From Mesorhizobium sp. NZP2298 (GTDB lineage: Bacteria; Pseudomonadota; Alphaproteobacteria; Rhizobiales; Rhizobiaceae): DNA of 64,000 bases. The stretch is taken from assembly GCF_013170825.1 (NCBI RefSeq), contig NZ_CP033365.1, forward strand, positions 5,344,001-5,408,000, given 5' to 3'. Both the position numbers and the translations under genes were made by a program. Below are positions 29,324 through 37,983 of the stretch, piece by piece. The stretch's first letter is position 1, and every line of letters begins with the position of its first letter. Below the pieces are notes generated by a model. It did not search any database and was not told where the DNA came from. It saw nothing but the letters and a program-made list of their open reading frames with translations.

Positions 29324-29440
29324 CTGAACTCCAGACGCTGTAGGCAGTTGCGCCTCGCTTTCGTTACCGCCGCCGCAATGTGTCGGCATACCGATAGGAT
29401 TTCCTCTGGAGGCCCAATAGTCTCAGCAGCCTAGAAGCCT

Positions 29441-30295
29441 TCACACTCTGCGCAGAAAGAGCATGAACGATGTCCATTGGTGATGACCATCGTTCAGAAC
29501 TACATGGCGCCGGAGACGATGTATACCTTGGCTGCTAAAGCAAATTTGGTCGACGAGAAATTCATGTGGCGGCAAGTCCCAGCACATGCCGTCAACCAGT
29601 GCAAGACCGGGCGTTGCCTCTATAAGGTAATGCTCAATTTCGCTCTTATTGAAAAATTCCGGGTGTGTCTGATCAGGAAGCAATAAATATTCTGTAGCGA
29701 TACAGACGATTCCACCCGGACGGGTCACGCGCGCCATCTCCTGGACAGCCTTGCGGGACTGCTCATGTCCGCCGAAATGCTCGATGGATGAGAGAGACCA
29801 GCAGAAATCAAAACTCCCATCGGGATATGGAAGATCGGTTCCATCGGCGTTTTGAAATCGTACGTTGGTCCCGAAGGATCGTGGGCAATATTTGGTAGCA
29901 TCTTTGAGGATGTCGGCCGGCGCCTCCGCGCCGTTTTGCGTGGCCCAGGTCTCGTTGCCATACAGGTCGGTAGCGACCACTTCTCGGATCCTCTCCGACA
30001 GCCAGAAGATCACCGGTTCGCGCCCAGCACCGACACCGAGAGCACGATGATCAGCACGGAGCATGCCGAGCCGTTCGAGGCCAAAAAGACAATGAGTCCA
30101 CTCCCAGCCTTTGCGAACGATGTGGCCGCTGGTGTGCTGAAAGACGTGCTTGTCGGTGGAATAGGTTTCAAGGTCACGGTGAAACCACATCCATTCCTTG
30201 TCTTCGTATCGATGGACGTTGATCACTTCTGACAAAGGCAATGTCGAACTCCACTCAGAGCCAAAACTGGTATTTCGCACGAGGGCTCGTGCCAC
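29441..30295 (-). CDS. SAM-dependent methyltransferase (class I)
   Basis: This 284-residue protein has the SAM-binding motif ALGVGAGREPVIFWLSERI, then VVATDLYGN, FQNADGTDLPYPDGSFDFCW and SSIEHFGG, typical of class-I methyltransferases. The N-terminal 80 residues are unusual (tryptophan- and histidine-rich, EDKEWMWFHRDLETYS). It may methylate a sugar of the surface polysaccharide. It converges on the giant GT and is separated from it by 117 bases. The start is a GTG at 30295 without a good ribosome-binding site; another GTG lies at 30280. The upstream side is a patch of gene debris, so expression is uncertain. Confidence 0.78.
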   Translation of the reverse strand: MARALVRNTSFGSEWSSTLPLSEVINVHRYEDKEWMWFHRDLETYSTDKHVFQHTSGHIVRKGWEWTHCLFGLERLGMLRADHRALGVGAGREPVIFWLSERIREVVATDLYGNETWATQNGAEAPADILKDATKYCPRSFGTNVRFQNADGTDLPYPDGSFDFCWSLSSIEHFGGHEQSRKAVQEMARVTRPGGIVCIATEYLLLPDQTHPEFFNKSEIEHYLIEATPGLALVDGMCWDLPPHEFLVDQICFSSQGIHRLRRHVVLNDGHHQWTSFMLFLRRV

Positions 30296-30398
30296 GCAAC
30301 ATTACATCATGGCGCCAATCGCGAGGCAAAGGGCGCGGGCGGCCTCGAGGCGAAAAACTCTAACCAAAAACGATCCCAGTTATCGAGACCGGAGCAAC

Positions 30399-30533
30399 GC
30401 CGATTGGGTCGCCATAGGAGAATGGGGCACAGAGCTGTTTGGCAGACGGGTGATCCCGCAGGATCATTACTCGAAAATCGCGTTTGCCGATGCTTCCATT
30501 TGCGCAACGAGATGGTGTTACGTCGCAATCTGA
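30399..30533 (+). pseudogene. Fragment of a GT-C-like membrane glycosyltransferase gene
   Basis: The plus-strand frame ending in a TGA at 30531-30533 encodes ADWVAIGEWGTELFGRRVIP followed by QDHYSKIAFADASICATRWC. This aligns with the segment ADWVAAGDWDTRLYGKGAIP of the large membrane protein on the opposite strand (30667-32754). By hand about 29 of 43 residues are identical. No membrane part precedes it, so it is a relic of a second, diverged copy. It breaks off where the IS5-type transposase tail begins. Confidence 0.8.
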
Positions 30534-30670
30534 TCGGGCGCTTCTTCTCCAAGCTGAAGCACTTCCGCCGCATCGCCACCCGCTATGACAAGCTCGCCGC
30601 CAACTTCCTCGCTATGGTCCAGCTCGCTTCAATGCGTCTGTGGCTGCGCGCTTATGAGTCTACGGCCTAG
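30523..30670 (+). mobile_element. IS5-family (IS427-like) transposase C-terminal remnant
   Basis: The frame ending in TAG at 30668-30670 encodes RNLIGRFFSKLKHFRRIATR and then YDKLAANFLAMVQLASMRLW ending AYESTA. This is the highly conserved C-terminus of IS5-group (IS427-type) DDE transposases. The N-terminal part, including most catalytic residues, is missing, and the left end is fused to the glycosyltransferase relic. The TAG overlaps the stop codon of the opposite-strand GT-C-like gene (30667). Confidence 0.85.
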
Positions 30671-32754
30671 TTTGGCTGTCGGTTCAATACATAGCCGGTG
30701 ACGCCCATCTGCACCCCCTCAGGGATTCTTAGTCTGATCTCAAGGCCTGTAACGTCAGAAGGGAGATCAAAAGCGTATTCGGTTCCGGCTGGACTCAACG
30801 TTTCGATGGGGAATTTGGCCACTGTGTTCTGGCCGGCATTGGTGGTCACATCCAGTAGCGCATCACCGTGCCCGGCCCCGCTCAAGCGCAGCAGATATCG
30901 ACCTTTCCCGAGATCGATATATGGCCCAAAAAACAGGTATCCCGCAGGCCCGGATGCGGTCAGGGCTCCATCCATCATCTGCCCATTCTGGCTGCGCTGA
31001 GAAAGCATCTCCCCGTCTGCGATGTAACACCATGTCTTTGCGCAAGCGCTCGCATCGGTGAAGGCGATGTTCGAGTAGTGATCCTGCGGGATAGCACCTT
31101 TGCCGTATAGGCGAGTATCCCAATCGCCAGCAGCGACCCAGTCGGCATCGGCCGGTCCAGTGCCCAACGAGAGGAACGGGCCATCGCACTTGGTGGACCA
31201 TTGGGCGGGGTCCACGCGAGAATATCGGTAATCGAATAGATAAAACGCCAGAAAGGTCAGGCGCGTAAATCCGAGGCGCGGGTCAAGCCCGATGCAGGCA
31301 CCCGGCGAAGTCTGATCCTTGATTAGCTTCACCGCCTGTGGTTCTCGCTGAATGTCAGTAGCCATGTCATGCCAGGCGAATTGACGTGGCAGGCAGATCG
31401 CGAAAGCGAGGATAAGCGCGGCAGCGGCGAAGCTAGATGATGCGGTTGCGGTGACAAGTCCGGCACTGATCCCGCCGATGAGGATTTGGCTTGAGAAGCC
31501 CAGCCCAGGGAACGCTGCGTCCGGCCAGAATCCAGCAGAGTTGAGCACGCTAATGGGCGGCGCCTGTGGCGCCAAAATCCCTACCAGAACAGCGAAGACG
31601 GCTGGGACCAGAAATGCCAGGATCGAGAAAATCCGACTTGGTGCGATCGACAGGCCGACGAGCAAGATCGGCAGCACTGCTCCCTCATTGTATCGACCGT
31701 ACATCCAGTGGTCCTGCCTGATCGCATCGCCCATGACGATAAACAACGAAGCGCTGAACAGCGTCATGCCGGCGATGCTGCCAACCGCGAACAGGCTGAC
31801 TATCTGAGCAGGGGTTTGTCCGGAACGTCCTCGCAACATTGCAAAAGCAGCGCCCAGAGCGATGAGGAGAGGTGTGACGGCAAGCCCCAATGTGGCGATG
31901 AGAATATATGTCACCTGTCCCAGTGACCGCGTAAACAGCTCCAACAGCCCAGAGAAAGACAGAATATCCAATGCGCGGGCCATGGAAGGGTAATGGTCGA
32001 ATGGCGGATAGCCGTCCGGCGTCATCGCGGCCTTGACTGCCGGCGATAGCCAGAATTGATAGGCTCCAACCAGCAGGATCGTTACGGCAGTTGCGCTGAG
32101 CGAAAGACGTGCGTTGCGGCTCGATCCCGCGATCACGAGCAGGGTCATTGCGCAGCAGACAATTCCGAGAGAGTGAATCCAGATTAGGAATGCAGCCGTA
32201 GCAGCCGCGCCGATTGTGCATGCCGTCGACTTTGGCGACTTGATCAGCAGATAGGCGTTCAAGGTGAAGAAGAATACAAAACACCCCTGGTACAATGCGT
32301 AGCCGCTGACAGAAATCCATGCCGGGTAGAGCGCGCACAAGGCTGTGGTCAGCGCAGAAACAGCAAAATGGCGGCTGGGAAACATCGCTCTCGACATGTG
32401 AAAGCAGACTGCGAGGGCGGCGCCGAAGAAGGCCCCATTGATGATTGTTAGCCCGTTCCAAATAGCCTCCGTGGATGAGAGGCCCCAAAACAACGGGGCG
32501 AGGAAAAGCGAATAACCGAAGTGGTAGGAGCCGGCCGCATCCACCGTGTGCCCAGCGAAAAACTCGCTATAGCCCAGATAGCCGATTTCATCGGGCAGAA
32601 TCACCGGGCCGCTGTAGTGATGATTGGCAACCGCAAAAACGACTGTCGTCAGGAAGAAAAAGAGCCCAGATACCCACAGTTCACTTGTAGCATTGTCCCG
32701 CTGATTGTATTCGGCGGACTGGGTTGGGAGATTGGCGTTGTCACGAGCTAGCAC
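30667..32754 (-). CDS. GT-C-like polytopic membrane glycosyltransferase with C-terminal beta domain
   Basis: This protein of about 695 residues has 11-13 hydrophobic helices (about 30-460) and a soluble C-terminus. The first periplasmic loop has ILPDEIGYLGYSEFF, an acidic Asp-Glu motif of the kind GT-C enzymes (PMT/ArnT/GtrC) use for catalysis with lipid-phosphate sugars. The last 120 residues (YLFFGPYIDLGKGRYLLRLS onward) look like a beta-sandwich. I prefer the GTG at 32754, preceded by AAGAGACC, over a TTG at 32817, because the extra N-terminus is encoded by a GC-rich hairpin. It probably decorates the O-chain in the periplasm with a sugar delivered by the GT2 and flippase genes upstream on the same strand. 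Confidence 0.72.
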   Translation of the reverse strand: MLARDNANLPTQSAEYNQRDNATSELWVSGLFFFLTTVVFAVANHHYSGPVILPDEIGYLGYSEFFAGHTVDAAGSYHFGYSLFLAPLFWGLSSTEAIWNGLTIINGAFFGAALAVCFHMSRAMFPSRHFAVSALTTALCALYPAWISVSGYALYQGCFVFFFTLNAYLLIKSPKSTACTIGAAATAAFLIWIHSLGIVCCAMTLLVIAGSSRNARLSLSATAVTILLVGAYQFWLSPAVKAAMTPDGYPPFDHYPSMARALDILSFSGLLELFTRSLGQVTYILIATLGLAVTPLLIALGAAFAMLRGRSGQTPAQIVSLFAVGSIAGMTLFSASLFIVMGDAIRQDHWMYGRYNEGAVLPILLVGLSIAPSRIFSILAFLVPAVFAVLVGILAPQAPPISVLNSAGFWPDAAFPGLGFSSQILIGGISAGLVTATASSSFAAAALILAFAICLPRQFAWHDMATDIQREPQAVKLIKDQTSPGACIGLDPRLGFTRLTFLAFYLFDYRYSRVDPAQWSTKCDGPFLSLGTGPADADWVAAGDWDTRLYGKGAIPQDHYSNIAFTDASACAKTWCYIADGEMLSQRSQNGQMMDGALTASGPAGYLFFGPYIDLGKGRYLLRLSGAGHGDALLDVTTNAGQNTVAKFPIETLSPAGTEYAFDLPSDVTGLEIRLRIPEGVQMGVTGYVLNRQPN

Positions 32755-32773
32755 TTTTGGTCTCTTTTTGTTG

Positions 32774-32794
32774 CTGCGGCTCTCGCAGCCGCAG
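32774..32794. terminator. Perfect 8-bp stem-loop upstream of the GT-C-like gene (possible terminator of the upstream operon or mRNA leader)
   Basis: CTGCGGCT at 32774-32781 and AGCCGCAG at 32787-32794 form a perfect stem with a 5-base loop. On the minus strand it is followed at about 11 bases by AAAAAGAGACC rather than a T-run, so it is not a classical intrinsic terminator. It overlaps the possible TTG-started N-terminus of the membrane protein. Confidence 0.35.
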
Positions 32795-33083
32795 TTGCAA
32801 CCGTCTATGCACGACAATCCAAGATAACGGAAGTTGACGCGGCGACGAATTGCTTCAAAGCAGTGGCATGCCGATGCCGTCCAGGGCTTGCCCGTCGTTC
32901 TGAGCGTCTAAATTAGCAGCTAAGTGCAAGCCAAGTCGTTCTGACACCAGCCTGCGTCACCCTTATCCATTTGTCGAATGGTGGCTCACGACCTAGAGCA
33001 GCATGGCCATCGCCGGGGAACTTCGTCCATTTCGTCACATCAACCCCATAATGTGCCGTACGACCGCATTTACTACAGTCCCA

Positions 33084-33977
33084 TCAAAAAATAGTTCCAT
33101 CGGGAGGGCAGTTTGGTCGACCGGCAATCAGCCCGCCCGCAAAAAAAAGAAGATCGCCCAAGACAGTAATCATCCTTCCGATCACCACCGCCAGAAGTAT
33201 GACCGGCCCGGGGCTGAGCCCGCCGAGTAGGAAGAGCAGCACTGCCTCTCTGACACCGATACCTGCCGGCGCGCCCGGGGTCACCAGTCCGGCGAGCCAT
33301 GCCAGGACATAGGCGCCTGCGATCGTCGGGATTTGCACGACTTCGAGTGAACCTCCGGCGATATAAAAGCCCGTCACAAATACGAACCCTGATAACGCCA
33401 GGTACAGACAATAAAAGATGCCAACCGCCCGCAAGTGCGAGTTCCAAATATGCCTAATGAGATAAAGGGCAATTACGATGACCACCATGAACAATGCGAG
33501 TGTCAAAAGGGGGGAGAGCTCGGGCTTGACCAGTGGCAAAACCAGTGGGGAAAACAAGGCACCCATGCCCCCCACGATGGCCAGTTCAAGAATGGTGGAT
33601 TTAGCCAATTGCCTGTTGGGAATACCTGCGGAAACGCCGAGCGCTTGACGACCGAAAAACTGAAAAACATTGCCGGGAACGTACTTCGCAAGCTGAGAGG
33701 TGGCATACGCCCAGACAACCCACGAAAATCTTGGATGCGTGCCCACAAAATTCAGCAACCTGCCCCAGCCTAGGGCAAGAAACATATTACCTGCCCCATA
33801 GACGACCGCCAGAGATAGAATACTTGCATATCCTGCAATCCCGATCCTGGCGACATCGATCTCGCTCTTGTAGGCATGCAGACGATACACCACGAAAAAA
33901 AGGCCCAATGCTCCCAGCAGAACGCCGAGACCGTTGAGGAAAAAACCAATCTTGGCTTTTGTCTTCTCACTGATCAT
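33084..33977 (-). CDS. Lysylphosphatidylglycerol synthase TM-region / UPF0104 family membrane protein (candidate lipid-linked sugar flippase)
   Basis: This 297-residue integral membrane protein has about 7-8 helices. It carries the family motif TPGAPAGIGVREAVLLFLLG near the C-terminus, typical of the LPG_synthase_TM/UPF0104 family. Members without the synthase domain are often found beside polyprenyl-phosphate glycosyltransferases, and a flipping role has been proposed for some. The start MISEKTKAKIG at 33977 overlaps the upstream methyltransferase stop by 11 bases. With the upstream GT2 and methyltransferase it forms a GT2-methyltransferase-membrane protein trio. The flippase role is inference. 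Confidence 0.78.
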   Translation of the reverse strand: MISEKTKAKIGFFLNGLGVLLGALGLFFVVYRLHAYKSEIDVARIGIAGYASILSLAVVYGAGNMFLALGWGRLLNFVGTHPRFSWVVWAYATSQLAKYVPGNVFQFFGRQALGVSAGIPNRQLAKSTILELAIVGGMGALFSPLVLPLVKPELSPLLTLALFMVVIVIALYLIRHIWNSHLRAVGIFYCLYLALSGFVFVTGFYIAGGSLEVVQIPTIAGAYVLAWLAGLVTPGAPAGIGVREAVLLFLLGGLSPGPVILLAVVIGRMITVLGDLLFFAGGLIAGRPNCPPDGTIF

Positions 33978-34530
33978 CGTGGGCAAACGCGATGACCTGG
34001 TTGGCACCAGCCAGAAATCGCCGATAGTTGGTCTCCCGCAAACCGGCTCGCCGGCCAGTTTCCACAAGGCGCTCGCGATTCAAAAGATCCTCGTGCTCTT
34101 CGTTGGCGCTGCGGCTGAACAGACCGATTCGGGATCCTGTCCAATGAATCCAATCCATTGCAGGATGCGGCGTCGTGCAGACAATCCGTGCTGACCGTGT
34201 TTTCAGCAGGTTGGCCTTGAGCGCAATCAGGAAGGCAACTGGATCCGGAACATGCTCTATGACCGCGAGCGCCGTGACGGTATCGAACATGCTGTCCTCC
34301 AACGTTTGCTGCTGGATGAAAGTGTGTCCGGGAAAGCTTTGGCGAGCGGTAGTAATTGATACAGGGTCCGGATCGATCCCGACATAATCGGCCTGGTCAA
34401 CATAGGCCGCAAGTGCACCACTTCCGCAGCCAATGTCCAAAACTCGCCCCTGCAGAAACGGCCGCACTGCGGTAATCCGCTGTCGTCGCAAGAATGGAGA
34501 AAGCAAACCTTCGGCGCCTTGATCGGCCAT
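33967..34530 (-). CDS. SAM-dependent methyltransferase (class I, small)
   Basis: This 187-residue methyltransferase has VLDIGCGSGALAAYVDQADY as SAM motif I, the acidic strand VGIDPDPVS, and FDTVTALAVIEHVPDPVAFL as motif post-I/IV. The start is an ATG at 34530, three bases after the GT2 stop, and the end overlaps the UPF0104 gene. It most likely methylates a polyprenyl-linked or nascent sugar, as its co-translated partners are a polyprenyl-phosphate GT2 and a membrane protein. The substrate is unknown. Confidence 0.85.
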   Translation of the reverse strand: MADQGAEGLLSPFLRRQRITAVRPFLQGRVLDIGCGSGALAAYVDQADYVGIDPDPVSITTARQSFPGHTFIQQQTLEDSMFDTVTALAVIEHVPDPVAFLIALKANLLKTRSARIVCTTPHPAMDWIHWTGSRIGLFSRSANEEHEDLLNRERLVETGRRAGLRETNYRRFLAGANQVIAFAHDDQ

Positions 34531-34533
34531 AAA

Positions 34534-35556
34534 TCACGCCTCCCTGTCGCTTGTCTCGACCGCGGAACTCATACCGGAGGGCGGCTGCGCCGCGCGCTGC
34601 GTGTATCGGATGTCCTCCAGAAGCTTGCGGTTGGCCGCGATCACGTCGGCCAGGAAGGCAACCAGAAGTGCCTGGAAGCCCATCGACATCAGCACACCCG
34701 CCAGGACCACCGACTGGACGTGACCGCTGCTTGCATCAACCAGGTAGAAGTAGAGGAAGCGCAGGCCAAGCAGGAAACCGAGGCCGAAAAGAACGGCTGC
34801 GACCGCGCCGAAGAACCGGGCCGGCTGATAGATGACGAAGATGCGCACGATGGTGAAGATCGAGCGCTTGAGGTATGAAGGGATGCTCTTGACCAACCTC
34901 GACGGTCGCAGATCACCGTTGACGCGGATCGGCACCGAGACCACGCGCATGTTCTTGCGGCCGGCCTGAATGATGGTTTCCAGCGTGTAGGTGTAGTTGT
35001 TGAAGACGATCAGACGCTGGGCAGCGTTGCGCGAGATCGCGCGAAATCCGCTCGGTGCGTCCTGCACATCCGTGCCGCTGCTGACGCGAACCACCCAGCT
35101 GCCGAGCTTCTGCAGCAGCTTCTTCAACGGCGAGAAGTGCTCAATCTCCGATATCGGCCGAGCGCCGATGACCATGTCCGCGCGTCCCTCCAGCACCGGC
35201 CTTGTTAGGGCCGGCAGATCGGCCGCGTTGTATTGGTTGTCTGCATCGGTGTTGACGATGACATCGGCGCCTCGCGCGAGGCAGGCTTCGATGCCGGTCA
35301 TGAACGCGTAGGCAAGGCCACGATTGCTGGTATGGCGTATGACGTGATCGACGCCGTTTTCCTCCGCGACCCTGGCCGTGGCGTCGCTGCTTCCGTCGTC
35401 GATGATCAACCATTCGACGCTGTCGAAACCGGCAACGGTCCGCGGCAGATCATTCAGCGCGACCGCGAGCGTCTCGGCTTCGTTATAGCAAGGAATCTGG
35501 ATGATCAGTTTCGGCAGTGGCTTGTTCTCGAATTTGGAACCTGATGATCCGTGCAT
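34534..35556 (-). CDS. GT2 glycosyltransferase, polyprenyl-phosphate sugar synthase type (GtrB/ArnC/DPM1-like)
   Basis: This 340-residue protein has an N-terminal GT-A domain with IIQIPCYNEAETL, WLIIDDGSSDAT, NTDADNQYNAADLP (the DxD-type motif) and GARPISEI. Two C-terminal transmembrane helices follow (about 235-260 and 275-300), as in GtrB and DPM1-like enzymes. These make undecaprenyl-phosphate-linked sugars for use outside the membrane. It is the first gene of a minus-strand operon GT2, methyltransferase, UPF0104, then the GT-C-like gene. It is divergent from the AT-rich GT-C-like gene to its right. Confidence 0.88.
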   Translation of the reverse strand: MHGSSGSKFENKPLPKLIIQIPCYNEAETLAVALNDLPRTVAGFDSVEWLIIDDGSSDATARVAEENGVDHVIRHTSNRGLAYAFMTGIEACLARGADVIVNTDADNQYNAADLPALTRPVLEGRADMVIGARPISEIEHFSPLKKLLQKLGSWVVRVSSGTDVQDAPSGFRAISRNAAQRLIVFNNYTYTLETIIQAGRKNMRVVSVPIRVNGDLRPSRLVKSIPSYLKRSIFTIVRIFVIYQPARFFGAVAAVLFGLGFLLGLRFLYFYLVDASSGHVQSVVLAGVLMSMGFQALLVAFLADVIAANRKLLEDIRYTQRAAQPPSGMSSAVETSDREA

Positions 35557-35806
35557 CTACCATCCTCAGGCTGAGGCGCAAGCGGTTTGCCAGAGCAAAA
35601 CGGCCTTCCATGCGGATCGCAAACCTCCAAGGCTTCTATTTGCGTGCTCTTGGTACCTTGCTGGGCGGGTGGCTGATACAGAGCCGACAATGTCGGGATT
35701 CGGCACCATCCTGCCGGATAGTGGGCACGTGGCGGTTGAACATCCGATAAAACTAGTCGACAGGTAGATTCGACAAAAGTTTAGCTAGGCATTTGGGGGG
35801 CCGCCT

Positions 35807-37915
35807 GTGATTTGGACGTACGAGGAGATCGCTCGTGTTTTTTCCGCCACGTGGTCCCGGCTGATTGATTCGTACGGCAAGAACACAATCGTATTTCTGT
35901 CAATTTTCCTGGTCGTTGTCGGCATTGCGATAAATTTAAGAAACCAGGGGCTTTACGTTGTGGTATTATCCGATGAATATACATACAGTATATTTTCTCG
36001 CATAAACAATATATCCGACGCACCTGTTCCATCGTACTTTTTTTTCTTCATATATAATTATACAAACTACTGCGGAGACGGATTTCTCGCATGCGCTAGA
36101 TTCTTAAACACTATTTTCTTTCTTCTGGCTGCGCCATTTATTTTTATTATATCCTCTCGCGTAACATCTAGAACATGCGCATTCTTTATATCCATTCTTT
36201 CAGTCCTTGGAGCTATAAACACATATACGGCATATTATATGCCTGAATCACTATATTTTCTTATGTTTTGGATATTTTCCTGGGCGTTATTGAAGTTAGA
36301 CGCACGCTCTAGGTTGCTTAAATTTGCCTTTGTGGGACTTATATTCTCTGCGACAACCCTTGTTAAACCGCATTCGTTATTTTTCCTACCAGGGATCGTT
36401 TTATACTTTGCTTACCTGATTAGACAAAGTCCGAAGCAAGCCTGGGTCGCGAGGTGGCTCCGGATCTCCATAGTGTTTGTCGCCGTCGCCATCGCCGCCA
36501 AACTGGCGATTGGCTTTGCCTTCGCGGGGAGAGCAGGAGCTACGCTCTTTGGCCCCACCTACGGGTCCTACGCCCGCGATGCAGCTATGGACCTCGGCCG
36601 CTACGCCGACCTAGCCAACCTGGCCGGCATCAATCTCGCCGGTCATTTTCTTGCGCTATCAATTTTGTATGGGACCCCGTTAGCCGCCATCCTGCTCAGC
36701 CTGCGCAAGTTCCCCTCTCGCCATGACGCCGAGGATAATTCCGTTAGAATTGCCTTTTACACGCTCGCAGTCTTTTCAACTTTGGTCCCGGTGGTGGCGC
36801 TATTTTCGGCCTCGGTCGCCAACGCAGGACCCTACGAAACACCATTCCGACTACATATGCGTTACTATAATTTTGCCTTTCCTTTTTTTCTAATATTTAT
36901 TTCATCTCAACTAAAGAACGTTAAAGAAAAATTTACACTTTATAAAATTATTGCGGCAGCCCCCATTGCCGCATTGATGATCTACGCAATCTACACAGTA
37001 ATGCACCCCTACACGCCATCTTTGGTAGATAGCCCAGAACTGAATGGGATTTTCTTCAACAGAAATATCTTCTTTTCTATATCAGCCATCGGAATAATTT
37101 CTATTATTATCTGGACCTATGACGTTAAATTTGGATCTCGTTTTTTTCTGTTTATATTTGCACCATTGTCGGCCGTTGTAGGATCTTATTTTTCTAGTAT
37201 CGATCTTAGAGCGAATATACATCCAAATGTATTTGAAGAGGCCGGAATATTCGCACACCAATATTTTAAAGAACATGACGCATCCCGCCTCGTAATTATG
37301 AGCTCAAATCCGTCAGGACTGTTTCAGTCCTTGTTTTATGTCGATGATCCGCGGGCTTCGATTGTTCAAATACCGGCAGGTTCTCCAGCGGATCTTTCGA
37401 AGGTCCCTGGCGACAAGGAATGGCTCCTCCTCATCGGCGATCACGTCCCTCCGCCCAATTCTCGTTTCAAATTGGATCTGAATGGTTTTTCACTTTTTCG
37501 GCTCGCGGGATCAGACAGGATAGACTTCACAAGAAAATCCTGGCCCGAAATCCTGACTCGGACCCAAGGCCTGTCGTCAGCGGAAATTTGGGGAACCTGG
37601 TCGGATGGCCCCGCGGTCACACTGGAATTCGTAAAGCCGCTTCCAGAAAAACTCGTCCTGCACCTCACGGCAAGTGCCTTCGGCCCGAATGCCGGGCAAC
37701 CTATTTCCGTGCACATAGGCTCTCAATCAGCGACGTTCGTGCTGTCGAAGTCGGTGCAGGAAATTGCTATCCCATTTGAAAACTCGGAGGCATCGACCTC
37801 GATCTCCATTTCGATCCCCAACCCAATCTCACCGAAGGAGCTTGGTCTAAACGAAGATCGCCGGAAGCTCGGAATTGGATTCCGCCAACTCAGCGTGCAG
37901 GACGTGACACAGTAG
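35807..37915 (+). CDS. Second GT-C-like polytopic membrane glycosyltransferase, AT-rich
   Basis: This 702-residue protein starts at a GTG at 35807. About 11-12 hydrophobic helices span residues 25-480, and an early VVLSDEYTYSIF loop gives a catalytic-type Asp-Glu pair. The C-terminal roughly 110 residues (WGTWSDGPAVTLEFVKPLPE through ELGLNEDRRKLGIGFRQLSV) form a compact beta domain that I recall from other surface-polysaccharide membrane enzymes. The first two thirds are visibly AT-rich with rhizobially rare codons such as ATA, TTA and AGA, while the 3' third is more GC-rich, suggesting transfer or a mosaic. It converges with the SMR-like, methyltransferase and GT2 genes, its likely partners. 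Confidence 0.75.
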   Translation: MIWTYEEIARVFSATWSRLIDSYGKNTIVFLSIFLVVVGIAINLRNQGLYVVVLSDEYTYSIFSRINNISDAPVPSYFFFFIYNYTNYCGDGFLACARFLNTIFFLLAAPFIFIISSRVTSRTCAFFISILSVLGAINTYTAYYMPESLYFLMFWIFSWALLKLDARSRLLKFAFVGLIFSATTLVKPHSLFFLPGIVLYFAYLIRQSPKQAWVARWLRISIVFVAVAIAAKLAIGFAFAGRAGATLFGPTYGSYARDAAMDLGRYADLANLAGINLAGHFLALSILYGTPLAAILLSLRKFPSRHDAEDNSVRIAFYTLAVFSTLVPVVALFSASVANAGPYETPFRLHMRYYNFAFPFFLIFISSQLKNVKEKFTLYKIIAAAPIAALMIYAIYTVMHPYTPSLVDSPELNGIFFNRNIFFSISAIGIISIIIWTYDVKFGSRFFLFIFAPLSAVVGSYFSSIDLRANIHPNVFEEAGIFAHQYFKEHDASRLVIMSSNPSGLFQSLFYVDDPRASIVQIPAGSPADLSKVPGDKEWLLLIGDHVPPPNSRFKLDLNGFSLFRLAGSDRIDFTRKSWPEILTRTQGLSSAEIWGTWSDGPAVTLEFVKPLPEKLVLHLTASAFGPNAGQPISVHIGSQSATFVLSKSVQEIAIPFENSEASTSISISIPNPISPKELGLNEDRRKLGIGFRQLSVQDVTQ

Positions 37916-37983
37916 TTGATAGTTGCAAACCCTTGGCGCAGGCTTGCTGCCTCCATGGCGAGATGCGCCGAGAATTGGAGACA

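Noticed and set aside
30523..30670. Functional insertion sequence
   Set aside because: Only the transposase C-terminus is present; no catalytic N-terminal part, left end or terminal inverted repeats can be recognised.
32755..32817. N-terminal extension of the GT-C-like protein from a TTG at 32817
   Set aside because: The extension is encoded by a perfect GC-rich hairpin and gives a Cys-rich, unlikely leader; the GTG at 32754 has a better ribosome-binding sequence.
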